From Neospora caninum Liverpool (taxonomy: Eukaryota > Apicomplexa > Conoidasida > Eucoccidiorida > Sarcocystidae), in assembly GCF_000208865.1 (NCBI RefSeq), contig NC_018386.1, forward strand, positions 434,001-498,000: a stretch of 64,000 nucleotides of DNA. Direction: 5' to 3'. The notes below the pieces were generated by a model. That model ran no database searches. It was not told the origin of the DNA and saw only the letters and a list, made by a program, of their open reading frames with translations. Made by a program: the position numbers and the translations under genes. This document shows, one piece after another, positions 23,001 through 34,631 of the stretch. The first letter of the stretch is position 1, and each line of letters begins with the position of its first letter.

Positions 23001-25033
23001 CTACATCCTCCTGCGCGCTCGAGTTGTCGGTGGACTCGCCTTGATGACCAGCTTGTTCTTGTTGGAAATGCCGTAAGAGAGCGTCCTGTGGACTGAACGC
23101 AAGACTGCCAAACCTGCGGGGAAAACCGATTTTTCTCCGTTGTTGTTGTGGCGAGTCCGGGACTTGCCGCCAGCCCACAGGCGGCTCAAGCAACGCGACC
23201 ACTGACACACGGGATACACTTCAGTACTTACACGTTTCGAATTTGCTGCAGATTGTCACACAAAACTGAGGTGTACTGCGAAAACGCTACTGAGGTGCAG
23301 TACGACACAGTAGAGGAATGCGGGATTAAGAAGTGTCGTATTCCGCCCTGAGGACAATTGAGGATGCTGCACATTCATCGCAAAAAAGGAAACGTAGTGT
23401 TGGTGCTTTACCGAGATTGAGAGACGTCGTCAAACAGACTTTAAAGCCGCGATAGTGCGATAGGCTCTATGCCAATTGCAGTATTCGCATTACATGGCCA
23501 CGAACCCTGCGATACTCGTGCCTGGAAGGGGTCTGAATCTTGGAAGTGCAACCAAAATGCAATTTCTCTATGATCTTTTCTGTCATCTGAGTGTCCCGAA
23601 GAACCGTTCGGCAAGCAGCTTGGTAGACTGGATGGAGCAAAAGAACCTCTTGACTGTCGTAGTCTGAGTAGTTTACAACGGTTTGTCCACTGGATGTCTC
23701 CCACTGTTGCCCTCGATGGAGTCGACAGCAGAAGCCATCCATTGATTCCATGGCAGTCCGTGCAATTCGCGTCTTTGTCACGGTCGGGCACGAGTTGAAC
23801 CTCACGTCTGTTATCGTGTTTGCAACGGCAGGCTCACCCAATTTCGCCGAACATTGGGCAAAGCCATGATCTGGTGAGGCACAAAAAAGCAAGAGGGGGT
23901 CTAAGTATCTCATTACTCTTTGTCTACGCATGCTGCGCATCCGTATACATTCATGTAGGCGGTTGTGAGGCCGACCTGATCAAGGCACACTAGATAGAGA
24001 TACGTCCTTGTCAGTATATTTGTGTTCTGGTGTAGTTGTCAATATGAGGAGGTAGGTGTATAGTGCAAACGTGACTGCAGTCCCTCCTTCTTTTCCCGTT
24101 AGTTTTCCATTGCTTTTTGGACGTTTGCCCCAAACAGACAATCGAAGACGCCGTACAACTTGCATACTGCCTGAGCGACTGGGAGCACAACGATAGCCTC
24201 GCAGCCCAACGCTTTGCAAGGATACGGAAACAGTCGCTCCTGCACGTCATTAAGCTTAGCGAAGGTGAGAATTTGTGAGAATATGTATGGTGTAAAAACA
24301 CGTCGTGCAACTTCCCCCTAGGCTTCGGTGGGTAAAGCGAAGTGTCGTATTCGTTCAACCTGCCATGACTATCCGGTTCGGGTCTCGCCGGAGGACGCTT
24401 TTGGTTCGCGAGGAGGCAAACGCGCAGCGCAGGCTGCCCAGAGCGGAAACATGAAGTATCTTGTGTCATCCAGGAAAGTGTTCAATGCTAATGGTGCTAA
24501 GGTAAAGGTGGTGACCTGCACGAGCCTGTGAGACACGTGCCTCTCACGGCTAGGAATACCATAATTAAAAGAGATTGTAAAGAGTAAAACGCCCTTCACG
24601 TGCCGAACCCTCTGTTTCAGTAGTTGGTCAATTGCATCCTTCCTAGCGGGCTGACGTAGCTTTGTTTCACTAACACATTCCGCGAAGCTGTACCAAAGGA
24701 GGGAGAGGCCACGCACATGAGGCCACGTGCAGCTACAGATACATTTTTATGCGCGCATGCGTCTGCCTACACCTGCGTAGAGAAACGCGCGTATAATTAC
24801 TCACATTGGTATATCTTGCCTTTTTCGCCCATGTGAATTCAGCGGTCCACGCAAACATGTGGCTTAATAATATGGAGCAATGCGATGAAGCAGTACATGA
24901 AATGGAGACAGAGAGTCCTTCCGATGCATCTCTGTTCACGCGAGCAAACTTTGTCCCAGTCCGCAGCATCCTGTGGGCCCCAGACAGCCAGGAATTGATG
25001 GAAAATGCCCAGCTTGAGACCGAATACATGTAA
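20058..25033 (+). CDS. FAD-dependent monooxygenase (UbiH/zeaxanthin epoxidase-like fold)
   Basis: Seven exons: 20058-21472, 21813-21984, 22345-22437, 22929-23072, 23482-23622, 24138-24264, 24843-25033; 760 residues. The ADP-binding Rossmann motif is VAIIGAGLAGLTTAL at about 156-170, followed by VYEKEE at the end of the second strand. The DG motif appears as LVIGADGP at about 433. The late FAD/ribityl motif is LVLVGNA joined to a downstream PGRGLNLGSA and TIEDAVQLAYCL. This order defines flavoprotein aromatic-ring hydroxylases and epoxidases that use FAD and NAD(P)H. The substrate cannot be told. The first ~155 residues are low-complexity, and a Ser/Pro/Thr/Gly-rich insertion of ~100 residues sits before the DG motif. 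The end of exon 5 is unsure: the drawn donor TTG|GTAGAC inserts about 24 residues between GLNLGSA and TIEDA. The exon 6 to 7 join (GAAG then CGGTCC) restores frame exactly. Confidence 0.8.
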
Positions 25034-28000
25034 AATGGCCACACCTGAACTAGTGAGCCGAACGTTTCCCGGAGATGCAGTTTTCGCGAAGGGAAGAGGG
25101 ATACGTATGCTTCGCTGGCCACTCCCAAAAGCTATCAAGACGCGTGTCGCTGGAAAGTGAGCGAGGAGAAGCGGAGGAATTCGCCATCGCTTATACAGAA
25201 ACAAGCAGGCTTTCTTAGGCGCCTTGCCACGAGTGTCTTCTGCCCTGCTTTGTCTTCACATCTCTCTCATTTACCCTTGCCTATTGCGATGCCCGTATCC
25301 GCGTTACCAGAGGACCGTCTCCCCGTTTCCCTGTCTAGGACTATTCCCGCGGATTCCCCTCTCTTCTCTTCTGTAGAGTCGCTCCCTCTAAAGTCCCTCA
25401 TGCCCTTCTCAGTTCGTGACAATGTTTGGCGCAGTGTCGAAAAAGAAGCGTGGGGGAACCGCTGGCGCGCGGCCAAACTTCTTCCTGTAGATCGATGTAT
25501 CAACAGCGAAGAACCTTGACCCTTTAGATAGCAAAACGAAATAGGCAAAAATCGTGCGCAAAGCCGCCACGGGGAGTTCTTGTGATGTATGTGATAGTTG
25601 TTTCCTCGTTCCTCCTCCTGGCCACAAATCAACTCGTCGCCTGAAGAGAAATATACTTCTCAGAGATGCTATGTAGCAGAGGAGCGACGCCAGCACCCCC
25701 GTTTTACACGCTTTGACCCCCCTGCCTTCCCCCCTCCCCCGCCGGAGCCACAACTCCTGCTGAGATTTTCTTGACGATTTTCATTTCGAGCGCTTCAGTC
25801 CTTCCTGCCAGTTCTATCATCCCATGGGCCCAACCGCTTATAGCGACCTCTCAATATGCACATGTATATCCGAGTATGAGCGCATATATTTTCGTATGTG
25901 TGGCCAGTCCTTTGTGTGTGTGCATATCCCAGTGGAGAAATGATTTGGGCGCAGTGGGCCGTCTCGACGGTTTTCCCGTTATTGTCATTCAAGTTTTTTC
26001 ATGTATACGTCTCTTCAAGCATTCTGGGAGACTGTCTCGAAGCCGCGTGCCGGGCATTCGAGACTTACTTCCACAGAGTTCCTGCCTGGCATGTGACTCC
26101 TGCAAACCACTGATTCGTGAGGCGGGCACCGTGTATATAGATATATATACAAAAATTCATTTCATGTTTCATAGGCACACAGTGTACATAATATAAATAC
26201 GTTATATATATGTACCTGAGATGTTTGTGGATCTGCTTGGAGCAGAGTGGTGTTGTGCCTTTGTTGCCAGCAACCGTATTTTTCGCGGTGATCTCCCCCT
26301 CAGGATTTATTCCTAGCATCGGTCATGCTCATTAGGGAAATTATCCTAGGCGTTCTAACTTGAAGGTGGGGAAGAAGGAACGGTGCGTTCAAGTTTGCAG
26401 GTTGGAGAAAAGTGTAGTCGTATTGCCGTGTCCCAGTCAAGTCACTTAGTAGGCTGGCAGAGATGCAACGAATTTTTCTTGCCGAACCGAACTTTAGAGG
26501 AGAAAGCTGTACGGTGTGGAAAATGCCAGGAGTAGATGAGTGGGCGGCCGGTGGCAGCGTTGATTTTGCATGTCCTAAATTTATCAACAAACGGCGGAAG
26601 AACATGTTCAAGACAGTACTAAAATCCTTGAGTGGCACGCGATCCTTATTGACTGCTTCCTCATTCTGAACGGTACCAGTTCATACACGGATACGATCCG
26701 AGTTTGCGCAGAACAGAAGCAAAGCGCCACGAGCTATACTAACGATTGTCCTGGGGTTCGGAGGCTGAATCCTCGCCAGCGTGATTCGAGCACCTAATAC
26801 ATCACCCTCTTTATCACATGTAGTAGAAATAAACGTCTGTCTGCATAAGCAAATGTAGTCTGAGCTTGACAGAGTTCTTCAGACATAGAATATACCCTCC
26901 ATTCGCAACTAGCTAAAAGCGTCGTTTACTGTAGAACAAATTCAATCTTTGTGTGATCTGAGTATCGGGCCACCAGCTTGCCAGATGTGCTTCTGTGGAA
27001 TCCAGTAAGGTCGTATATTTCCCACCCTTGTGCAGTCCAGCGCTCCCTTCTTGGTTGAGCAGCGGAGTATCATTGGAATAAGTACCGCCGTGGTGCGTCT
27101 AATGCCCACAAACCGCGCAGAAATCAGGTGTTGCATCATACACTGTCTGGAGCTCCCGTAGGGTCCTGTTGTTGTTGTGTATGACGCCAGACGTCAGACA
27201 ACAGAAATAACAGCGTGTCGAGGAAATTTCATATGAACGAAGGCACACACGTAGTCACCCAATGTGGTGTTCCTCTACGTAAAACGACAAATAAATCAAC
27301 CTTTCTCTACCCACGGGGAGTAATCGAAGAACGCCTACACGGTTTGGTAAGTTTGCACGTCCTCGAAAAAACTGGCTAAGATGGTGACAGCTCTAAATGA
27401 TATAAGGAACCGACCGAGAACAGTGTGTAGCCAGTGTGTAACATGAAAGTGAGAATCAATGTGAAAGCTGGAGCTGTCAGAATAAACGCCGGGAAGAGAC
27501 CACTAGTTGCGACGGAACGGTGTTCCTGTGACTCCGGTTGCATCCGATCTTGCTGGTTGCTTGGTAAAAATTTCTTTGTTGTGCATTTTGTCAGCACCAC
27601 CTAGTGATAGGGTAATGACTAGTGATCGGGTAATGGCCCTATGCCTTTATTTAGCCATCCTTCTTGATTCTTGTTACAACGTCGCCGCAAAGGAATAGTT
27701 CAATGATTTTCCTTTTTTACGCCCTCACGTAGCACCTGACAGGTGTAAGGAAAAGCCGTTTGCTGGGCTCCTTCCTTTCCTTGCATCGTCTGAAAGGTGC
27801 CGACACAAAGAGTGACAGACCGAACTAACAAACCTGGCTTGGTTTGGGGTGGCGATAACGATCATGGAACACCCAAGTGTCCGGCGGTTTGCATGCACGA
27901 CGCGGACAACACAACCTTGGCACACGTATCCTTGACACTTGGACTAAATCGACCAATGCGAGTTAGTTGCTTTCAATTGTGGTTTGTTCTGCTCCCCCAA

Positions 28001-28867
28001 AAAGGCCAGTCGTTGGCCAAAATCCGCTGCGGAAAAACTGATCTGTGCAAATCCGGTGTCCTTCAGGGCGCCACCTAAGGTATATTAGAAGGTGCGCTTA
28101 GGGGTGCGTCCGCTCTTGGCTCTCCTTTCTCGCTTTCCAATATTGCAGCATATTGTGCTGGGGACGATATTGCACAAGCAGTAAAAATTTGCCAACTAAC
28201 AGAAAAGTCAAGCAATCGATCGAATTTTGTCGTTCCAACCGCGTTTTTTTTATCCAAGCGTGGTTCCCCAAGTTCGTATCTTCCCTGTGGCCTCAAGAGG
28301 GGCATTCTAGGAAATCAATGCAAGCACATCGCTGTTGAGTCTGGATGCAGAAGAGCAGAAATCGGCGCACGAGTGCGGAGACACACACACACACACATGG
28401 GGTCATCGTTTTTGGGAAAGAGGTACACAGAGAGATACAATCATGTGCTTTTTTCGGTTTCCAGAAAATGTTAAAGCTTTAGCTCTACTTCCTCAGAGCC
28501 CGTTATCGAAACTTGGACAAGTACACGTAAAAGTGTGCCGTGGTTTTTCGCCGGGACACGCCTCCGACAAAAGAGCTTCCTTTTAGTACCAGACACGAAC
28601 ACTCAGTCAGTTCCGTCACGACACGAAGAAAACTTTACTTACGATTACGTCTACCCGGTCAACCACCATTTTCAGTGCGTCCTAACTATACGTCGCTGTT
28701 CAACAAACGTATACAACTCAAGGAACGTCCTCTTGTAATTGCAGATCTCGTCTTCAGCTGTTGGAGAGACAGCAAATCGTGCATCATCAGGCCCAGTTTC
28801 TACTCACCTGATTCCCCAGCTAAATAACTCAAGGACCAGCCCTTTTGCGGAGCTCCGCAAACTGAGA
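25034..28867. other. Intergenic region between the monooxygenase and DNAAF5-like genes
   Basis: About 3.8 kb without a supported gene. Frames noted and not called: a plus ATG frame at 25289-25519, a 68-codon plus ATG frame at 26463-26669, and a minus frame at 27376-27543 with one hydrophobic stretch. The reading frame of DNAAF5 exon 1 is open about 43 codons before its first ATG. A short (AC)n tract lies near 28380-28397 and a TA-rich patch near 26130-26215. Confidence 0.45.
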
Positions 28868-31800
28868 ATGGCATCCTACCGACAAACACCTGTAGAGTCG
28901 CGGGGTTCCGACGTAGCAGACGTGAGGAGGCAGTACAAGAGAGACGTCAACTGCCTTGAGGATAACAATCGGCAATGCCGTCTCAGGGCTTTAGAACGCC
29001 TCTCGAGCGTGTTTCGGGCAAGCGTATGTTCTCAGAGTCCTGGACCGTCAGGCAAAGGCTTCCGATCTGCAACTCGAACTCCACAGCAGTCTCGGTGTTT
29101 GGACGCAGAATGCCATTCAGCGCCAGTGAACGCTTCGACACCCCTTCCGTCATCTGGTTCGGGAAGGAGGACGGAGGAAACGGGTTCTTTTTCTCGAGAG
29201 GAGCTGTTCAATTTCTTTTTGACTGACATCTGTGGTCCGTGCTTGAAACTGGTATCGGATTCCAAGTCGGACACGTGCAGAGAAGCTGCAGTCAACCTCA
29301 TTCGACTAGGTGTACTGTCCGCAGTGGACCCAGGAGCCATCGCCTTTTTCATGTCAAGAAAGCGATTCCAGATCGGAGGAAGAAGAGCCGATAACACGAA
29401 GGAGGCAGTGCCACATGCACACGGCCAAGGCCTTGTGGATACCGTTCACAGTAGACTCAGCGGACATCCTTTCAATGAGCCCAGCGAGGAGATTCGCGGC
29501 GGTCTTCTGCTTCTGCTTATTGCCATACTGAAGCATGGAGAGCACCGTGCGGCGCTCGCGGACCGCATGCCAGGAAAAAACTCAGCTGGCTCTCCTAGCT
29601 CCATATGGCCTGACAACACGACAGAAGCCACGAATCCGTACCCTGTGGAAGGATGCGAGGACATCGATGTCGCAACTAGAGATCGCTCGCAGGAAGGATC
29701 GGGAAACGATGAAGAGAGCGCTAACGAGGACATGGACGAGGAAAAAAAGAAGAGACAAGTTTGGCAAGTAGGAGACGACTGTGTGGACGGCCTTGCGCAG
29801 TGTGCTACCAAGGCGTTGGCTGACCGTGATCCGCACAACAAACAATTGGCCTGTCGACTCATCGTTTTGCTCACCAAGTGCATGCGTTTCGATGCTCTTT
29901 CGCGGAAGGTAAGTTGCCATCTGCTAATGCTGTCCACAGAGGTCGTGCATCGCCTCAGTTCCTTACGTTGCGTCGGCAGAGCGTGTGGCACGCGACCAGC
30001 ATATATGTCAGGATGCGGCACAGTCCAACCACACGTTTTCCTCGTTCAGAAGAGAATCCTGCCAAAAACGCTTGGCGTCCATATGGATTGGTTGGAATAA
30101 TGCCCCCACTCTGACGTCATACTTACCCCAGTCAAGGAAAGCGCATCACTGCTTTCGACAACGCGAGGAGAGCCAGGGGTACCAAACGCCCATGTTTGTC
30201 TTCATAGAAGCGTAGCTGGTCCATCACTTTTTTAGATCTAGTCCTGAAAAACCAGATATGCCTAGCTTTCAGAGACAAAGGCGTACATCTTCGTTCAACT
30301 CCGTAGGTGTGCCAATGTACATACATATAGATGTATATATATGTGTATATATGCATTTACGTATTCCAACCAACTCTTTCATCAGCATCTCTGATTCGGA
30401 GTTTTTGCGAGCAGCTTGTTGAACAACTTACATCCTCGCTGGTGTTATGCCTCCGGCACCAGCAACGGAAAGTGCGCTGGGTAAGTTGTTGTACCGAGGG
30501 GCTGCGACGGCTTCCACAAGCGAAGGGTTGGGAGCTCGTCTGAAGCAGGGAACCGAAGAACGCTCTATTCATCGAACACAGCGAACACGTTTTCGTGTAT
30601 CCGACTCTTGGGCTTTTGCCTGTAGTGCGGATGTTGTTTCTTTTGAAAGACGCAGTTACTGGTTTCGCGATTGGCACACTGGGGAAAAAGACCATTGCCG
30701 CAGAGCGCGGTCGACGGGAACAGGTTGCACACTCCCCCAGAGTCCCCTGGGTCGGCGAATGTCGCGACACGATGATGACTGAGCATTCTCTGTTGTTCGG
30801 ACGTCCAACAGGATATGTGCGCCTTTACATTGGACCGCCTATTCTCGCCGAGGAAGCACTGCGTTTTCCTGATGCTGTTGTACATATACATGGCCGCTTG
30901 CAGCACGTCCTCGACGCCCTGCAGTACCTCATCGCGTCATCCCTCCTCGGCCGGGACTGTATGGACAAACTGATGACAGGCTTATCCTCGCTTGTTGAGG
31001 ATGAAGTTGCGCCTGCAATTCGGTCAGTTCTTTTACAGGCAAAGAGGGCTACATGGGGATATGAGGACTCTGGCCGTAGTCAAGACGATACCTTTGGCAT
31101 TCTTTCCGAATTTCATAGGGTCTCGTTTGTTTCGTGTCGTGAGCGCGGACTGCGAGATACCATCATATCTGTGCGTCAAGGATGAAAAATTGGCAGCTTC
31201 TGGAAACTCGTGAACGACTCTGGAGACTGCGACTCTTGTGTCGAACTAAGACACAGAACGACACGGCAGCCTACTTACATGAATGCGAGCAAAACTGAAG
31301 GAGACACAGCTGCGCTTGCCTCTGGCCATCACCATTGAAACGGATAAAAACGCTCTCTTGGCCAAGGGAGTGCCAAAAGGATTGTGGTGACTTGGCGCCT
31401 CCGGTCGTGCACCGAACGTGGCTTCTGTAAGGAGTGGACAACGGGGGAATCCCAGGGAGAGAGATCCTAAGCTTTGGCTCTGCGCACAATCCCCAACCAT
31501 GAACTATTCAGTCGCAAATGTAAACTGGATGTCTATGCGGAAGAAAGATTAAGGACACTCTGCATGAACGCAGATGTATCACTGTAGGGATCCCGTGGCT
31601 CGCTCGATTGCAAGCTGGGCCTCAAAGGCGCACTCCGAATATAATTCCAAAGACTCTCCCTTCATTTGGCGCCTTCAAACTGCCTCGCGATACACTGCTG
31701 TTTCGTAGGTACAAGATATGTGCCTGCGTGGGCTTCTGGTTCCTCACGTTACCCGTTCGATACCTGAAGCCTCACATGTCGAAGCTCGTCGCGTTCTTAC

Positions 31801-34594
31801 TGGCGTGCATTGCTGCTGAGGACGAGCGCGTGAAGCGCTACGGCGCGAGAGTGTTACGGGTAAGTCAGGCCGAGTACGGCTTCGCCTCTTTGGCGAAGCA
31901 GATGCGTTCGTGGTTCTTAAACCCATGGGAGGGGCGCGTTCTTTTCCCCTGGCTCTGCAGTGCCGGAATAGTGAGAGTTCTCGTTCGCCGCATTGCCAAG
32001 AAACACAGACATATGGCGGTGATAGCTGCGAGACGACTCTCGTCAAGGCAAAAACAAAGTGGTATTTTCACACCTCTGTGTACAGCGCGCAGCGGCGCAG
32101 TGTGTGTGTGTGTGTCTTTAGTGCATAGCGGCACCGTGCCTCTTTCAGTTGAAGCAGGCCGGCCTGTCAGCAGTCGGCAACGAACCGAAAGGGACGAGGG
32201 AGAGCTGTTCACGGCAGTCTTCGCGAAGTGGAACAAAGCGAGCGTCAGAAGCCGTGGGTGATCCGCAGATGAGTGATGCAAGCAGCGACAGTTCTGAGGA
32301 GATAGAAAGGCATGCGGACCCAGCCATTTCAGCAGGCGATCGAGAATTACTCGAGAAGAGCTGGACCATCTCTTGTAGCTCACCGGAGTTTTTAGAGTGC
32401 TCCTCCACGTTGGACACTTTCCGCGACTGGTTCAAAGACAGAGTGACGGATGTCCTGCCTGCTGACTGGGCGAGGGCGACCGCCTCGAAGGAAGAGGCTG
32501 AGGATCAACTGCTGCATGTCTCTGCTCTTCTAAGTCACTTTGCAGAGGAAACCGTGGCTTGGGTAAGAGGTGGACTCCCCTGAATAGGAGCGAAAGTGTC
32601 GAGAAATCCTCGAATACGAGGGATGAGAGCGTTTTTTTCCCATGAGGGCGGGCGTCGGACCTAACTAGACAGGGCGCACAACCACACCGCACCCCTGTGC
32701 ACGACAGGCAGGCCATCGGGTGAGGTGGTGTCAACTGCTCAGATGAAAACGAGTAGAAACGACGCGGATCGGCAGTTTCCTTTTGATTCTCTGTCCCCTC
32801 ACGCTCCCGGCAACACGCATGAAGCAATGAAGTGAGGGACCGTCGCGTCGCCAAGGAGTTCCCGTTGCCAGCGCGTGCCGGCGTGCATATCTGTGGAAGG
32901 CATTTTCTGGCTTCTGGACGCGCGTTTCTGGAACGCGCATGCGGATAGATACGAAAGTCAATACACACGCCTGTTTACACTTTGCAGTCGATGCGAAGGC
33001 GATCTAACGGTTCGGCCGAGAAACGAACTGCGTGCGTGGGCGTGTTGCAGGTGCTCGCTACCGAGTCAGCACTGTGGCGGTTTTCGCCGGAACCGCTTCG
33101 ATCTCAGCGCTCGCTTCAGACTCTCACCCTTCTTCTCGGGCTTCTCCCTCCCCCGAAGCTTGTGCCTCAGCTTCCAGAGGTGCTGGCGTATCTGTGCAAG
33201 ACGTGTCAGCATGTAGACTCGTACCCCTTTTCTCAGGCGCATCCAGGAGCCGAGCCTTCTGCCAATCCGCCTGCTTCTCGCCTCGTGAGTTTCATGTTGT
33301 CGCTCGCAAGTGGAGAGGCAGAAGCCGCCTGGGTTCAGGTCCACCGCCTATCAGAGGATTCCGCAAGTCAAGCGCCAGAGTTTGGGGAAAGCGACGGCAA
33401 CGGCGAACACCTCGCGGCTCCTCGCGGGACTGCGAAGGCCCCGACGAGACAGCCAATAGCAGTTGCGACTCGGCTCCTCCGCGACGCCCTCCAGGACAAT
33501 GTCCTTTCCGCAGCCCCCAGCGCCATGAAAGGCTATCTGGAAGTTCTGAGAGACGTGCTGGCCTGCGCAGAAACGGTCGCGACGCTTGTTCCTCCACCTT
33601 TCTGGCTAAGCATTCTTGCGGGCCAGATGCAAACGAATGCAAGCGTCTTGACACAGTACGAGAAGGCCTTGGAACAGAGACTCCAGGACTCCGTTCCCTT
33701 CAGCTACTTCGTCCCAACCAACGAGCAGAAGATCCACGGTGCGGCGCCTTCCGAGAGACCTTCTAACGAGATTTCGAACTCGAGGAAGGAAGACGCTCCC
33801 TCCGCGACTACGCATTCACAAGACAACTCACCAAGTTGCGCCGACACCACCACGGGCGACGAACGCCCACTGGAGGAGAGGCAGCAGCGTGGAGGCGAGA
33901 GGCGATCGGGTGCGGACGAACAACAACCAATTCCTAAGGCGTTTGCGGCCACGACTCGAGTGTACCCGTTGCTGTTGCTGAGTCGAATGCTGGCGACAGT
34001 CGATGCGCCGCAGAACGGCGCACGCGGGCGAGAGTGCTGGAGTGAACTCGATGCAGCCTTCTGTGTGGACCTGATCGGCCAGTTCGTCCAACCTTCTGGA
34101 GAGAGCGAACGCTCGCCGAGAAGTCTTGACGCTTCAGTCGATAGGAAACGGGGCGCGTGTGAAGACGCGTTCGCTTTCTTTGGCGTCAGCGGCCCCTGGA
34201 GCTGGAGCGGCGCTGCGTCAGACTCAAAGGCCGAAGACGCTTGTTTGGCGTACGCCGCCGTATGCGTAGCTAGTGCTGTGACCGCATGCAGGGATGCTTG
34301 CCACGTTCGCTGGCCACGCCTCATTGCCATCCTGTTACGTCTCAGGGTCGCCAGCGAGGTACCGCCCGGCCTCATAGACACGTGCGTAAGTCAAGAAGAC
34401 AGAAATGAGACCGGTGTCAGTCGCCCAGCAATCCGGGACTAGGTGGGATCCACAGCTTTCGCCTCCCGGTTTTTTTCCGCTTTGACACATTCCTTCTGCA
34501 CTTGCCTTATCTGCGCTACGCTTTTGTGTATAACGGCATCTATAGATATACCTATATAGGAGTGTACCTCTCTGCACAAAGATAGGCCTCGTCA

Positions 34595-34631
<37 letters not shown>

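Noticed and set aside
24322..24501. Exon-like open segment inside the last intron of the monooxygenase gene
   Set aside because: It has a fair acceptor and donor, but its phase fits neither the exon ending at 24264 nor the exon starting at 24843. Those two join each other exactly in phase.
25289..25519. 77-residue plus-strand ATG frame just after the monooxygenase stop
   Set aside because: No domain, no promoter or splice evidence; more likely within the 3' UTR.
30549..30900. Plus-strand frames between DNAAF5 exons 2 and 3
   Set aside because: Open, but direct joining of 30480 to 30904 keeps phase 0 and gives the expected HEAT sequence, so this is taken as intron.
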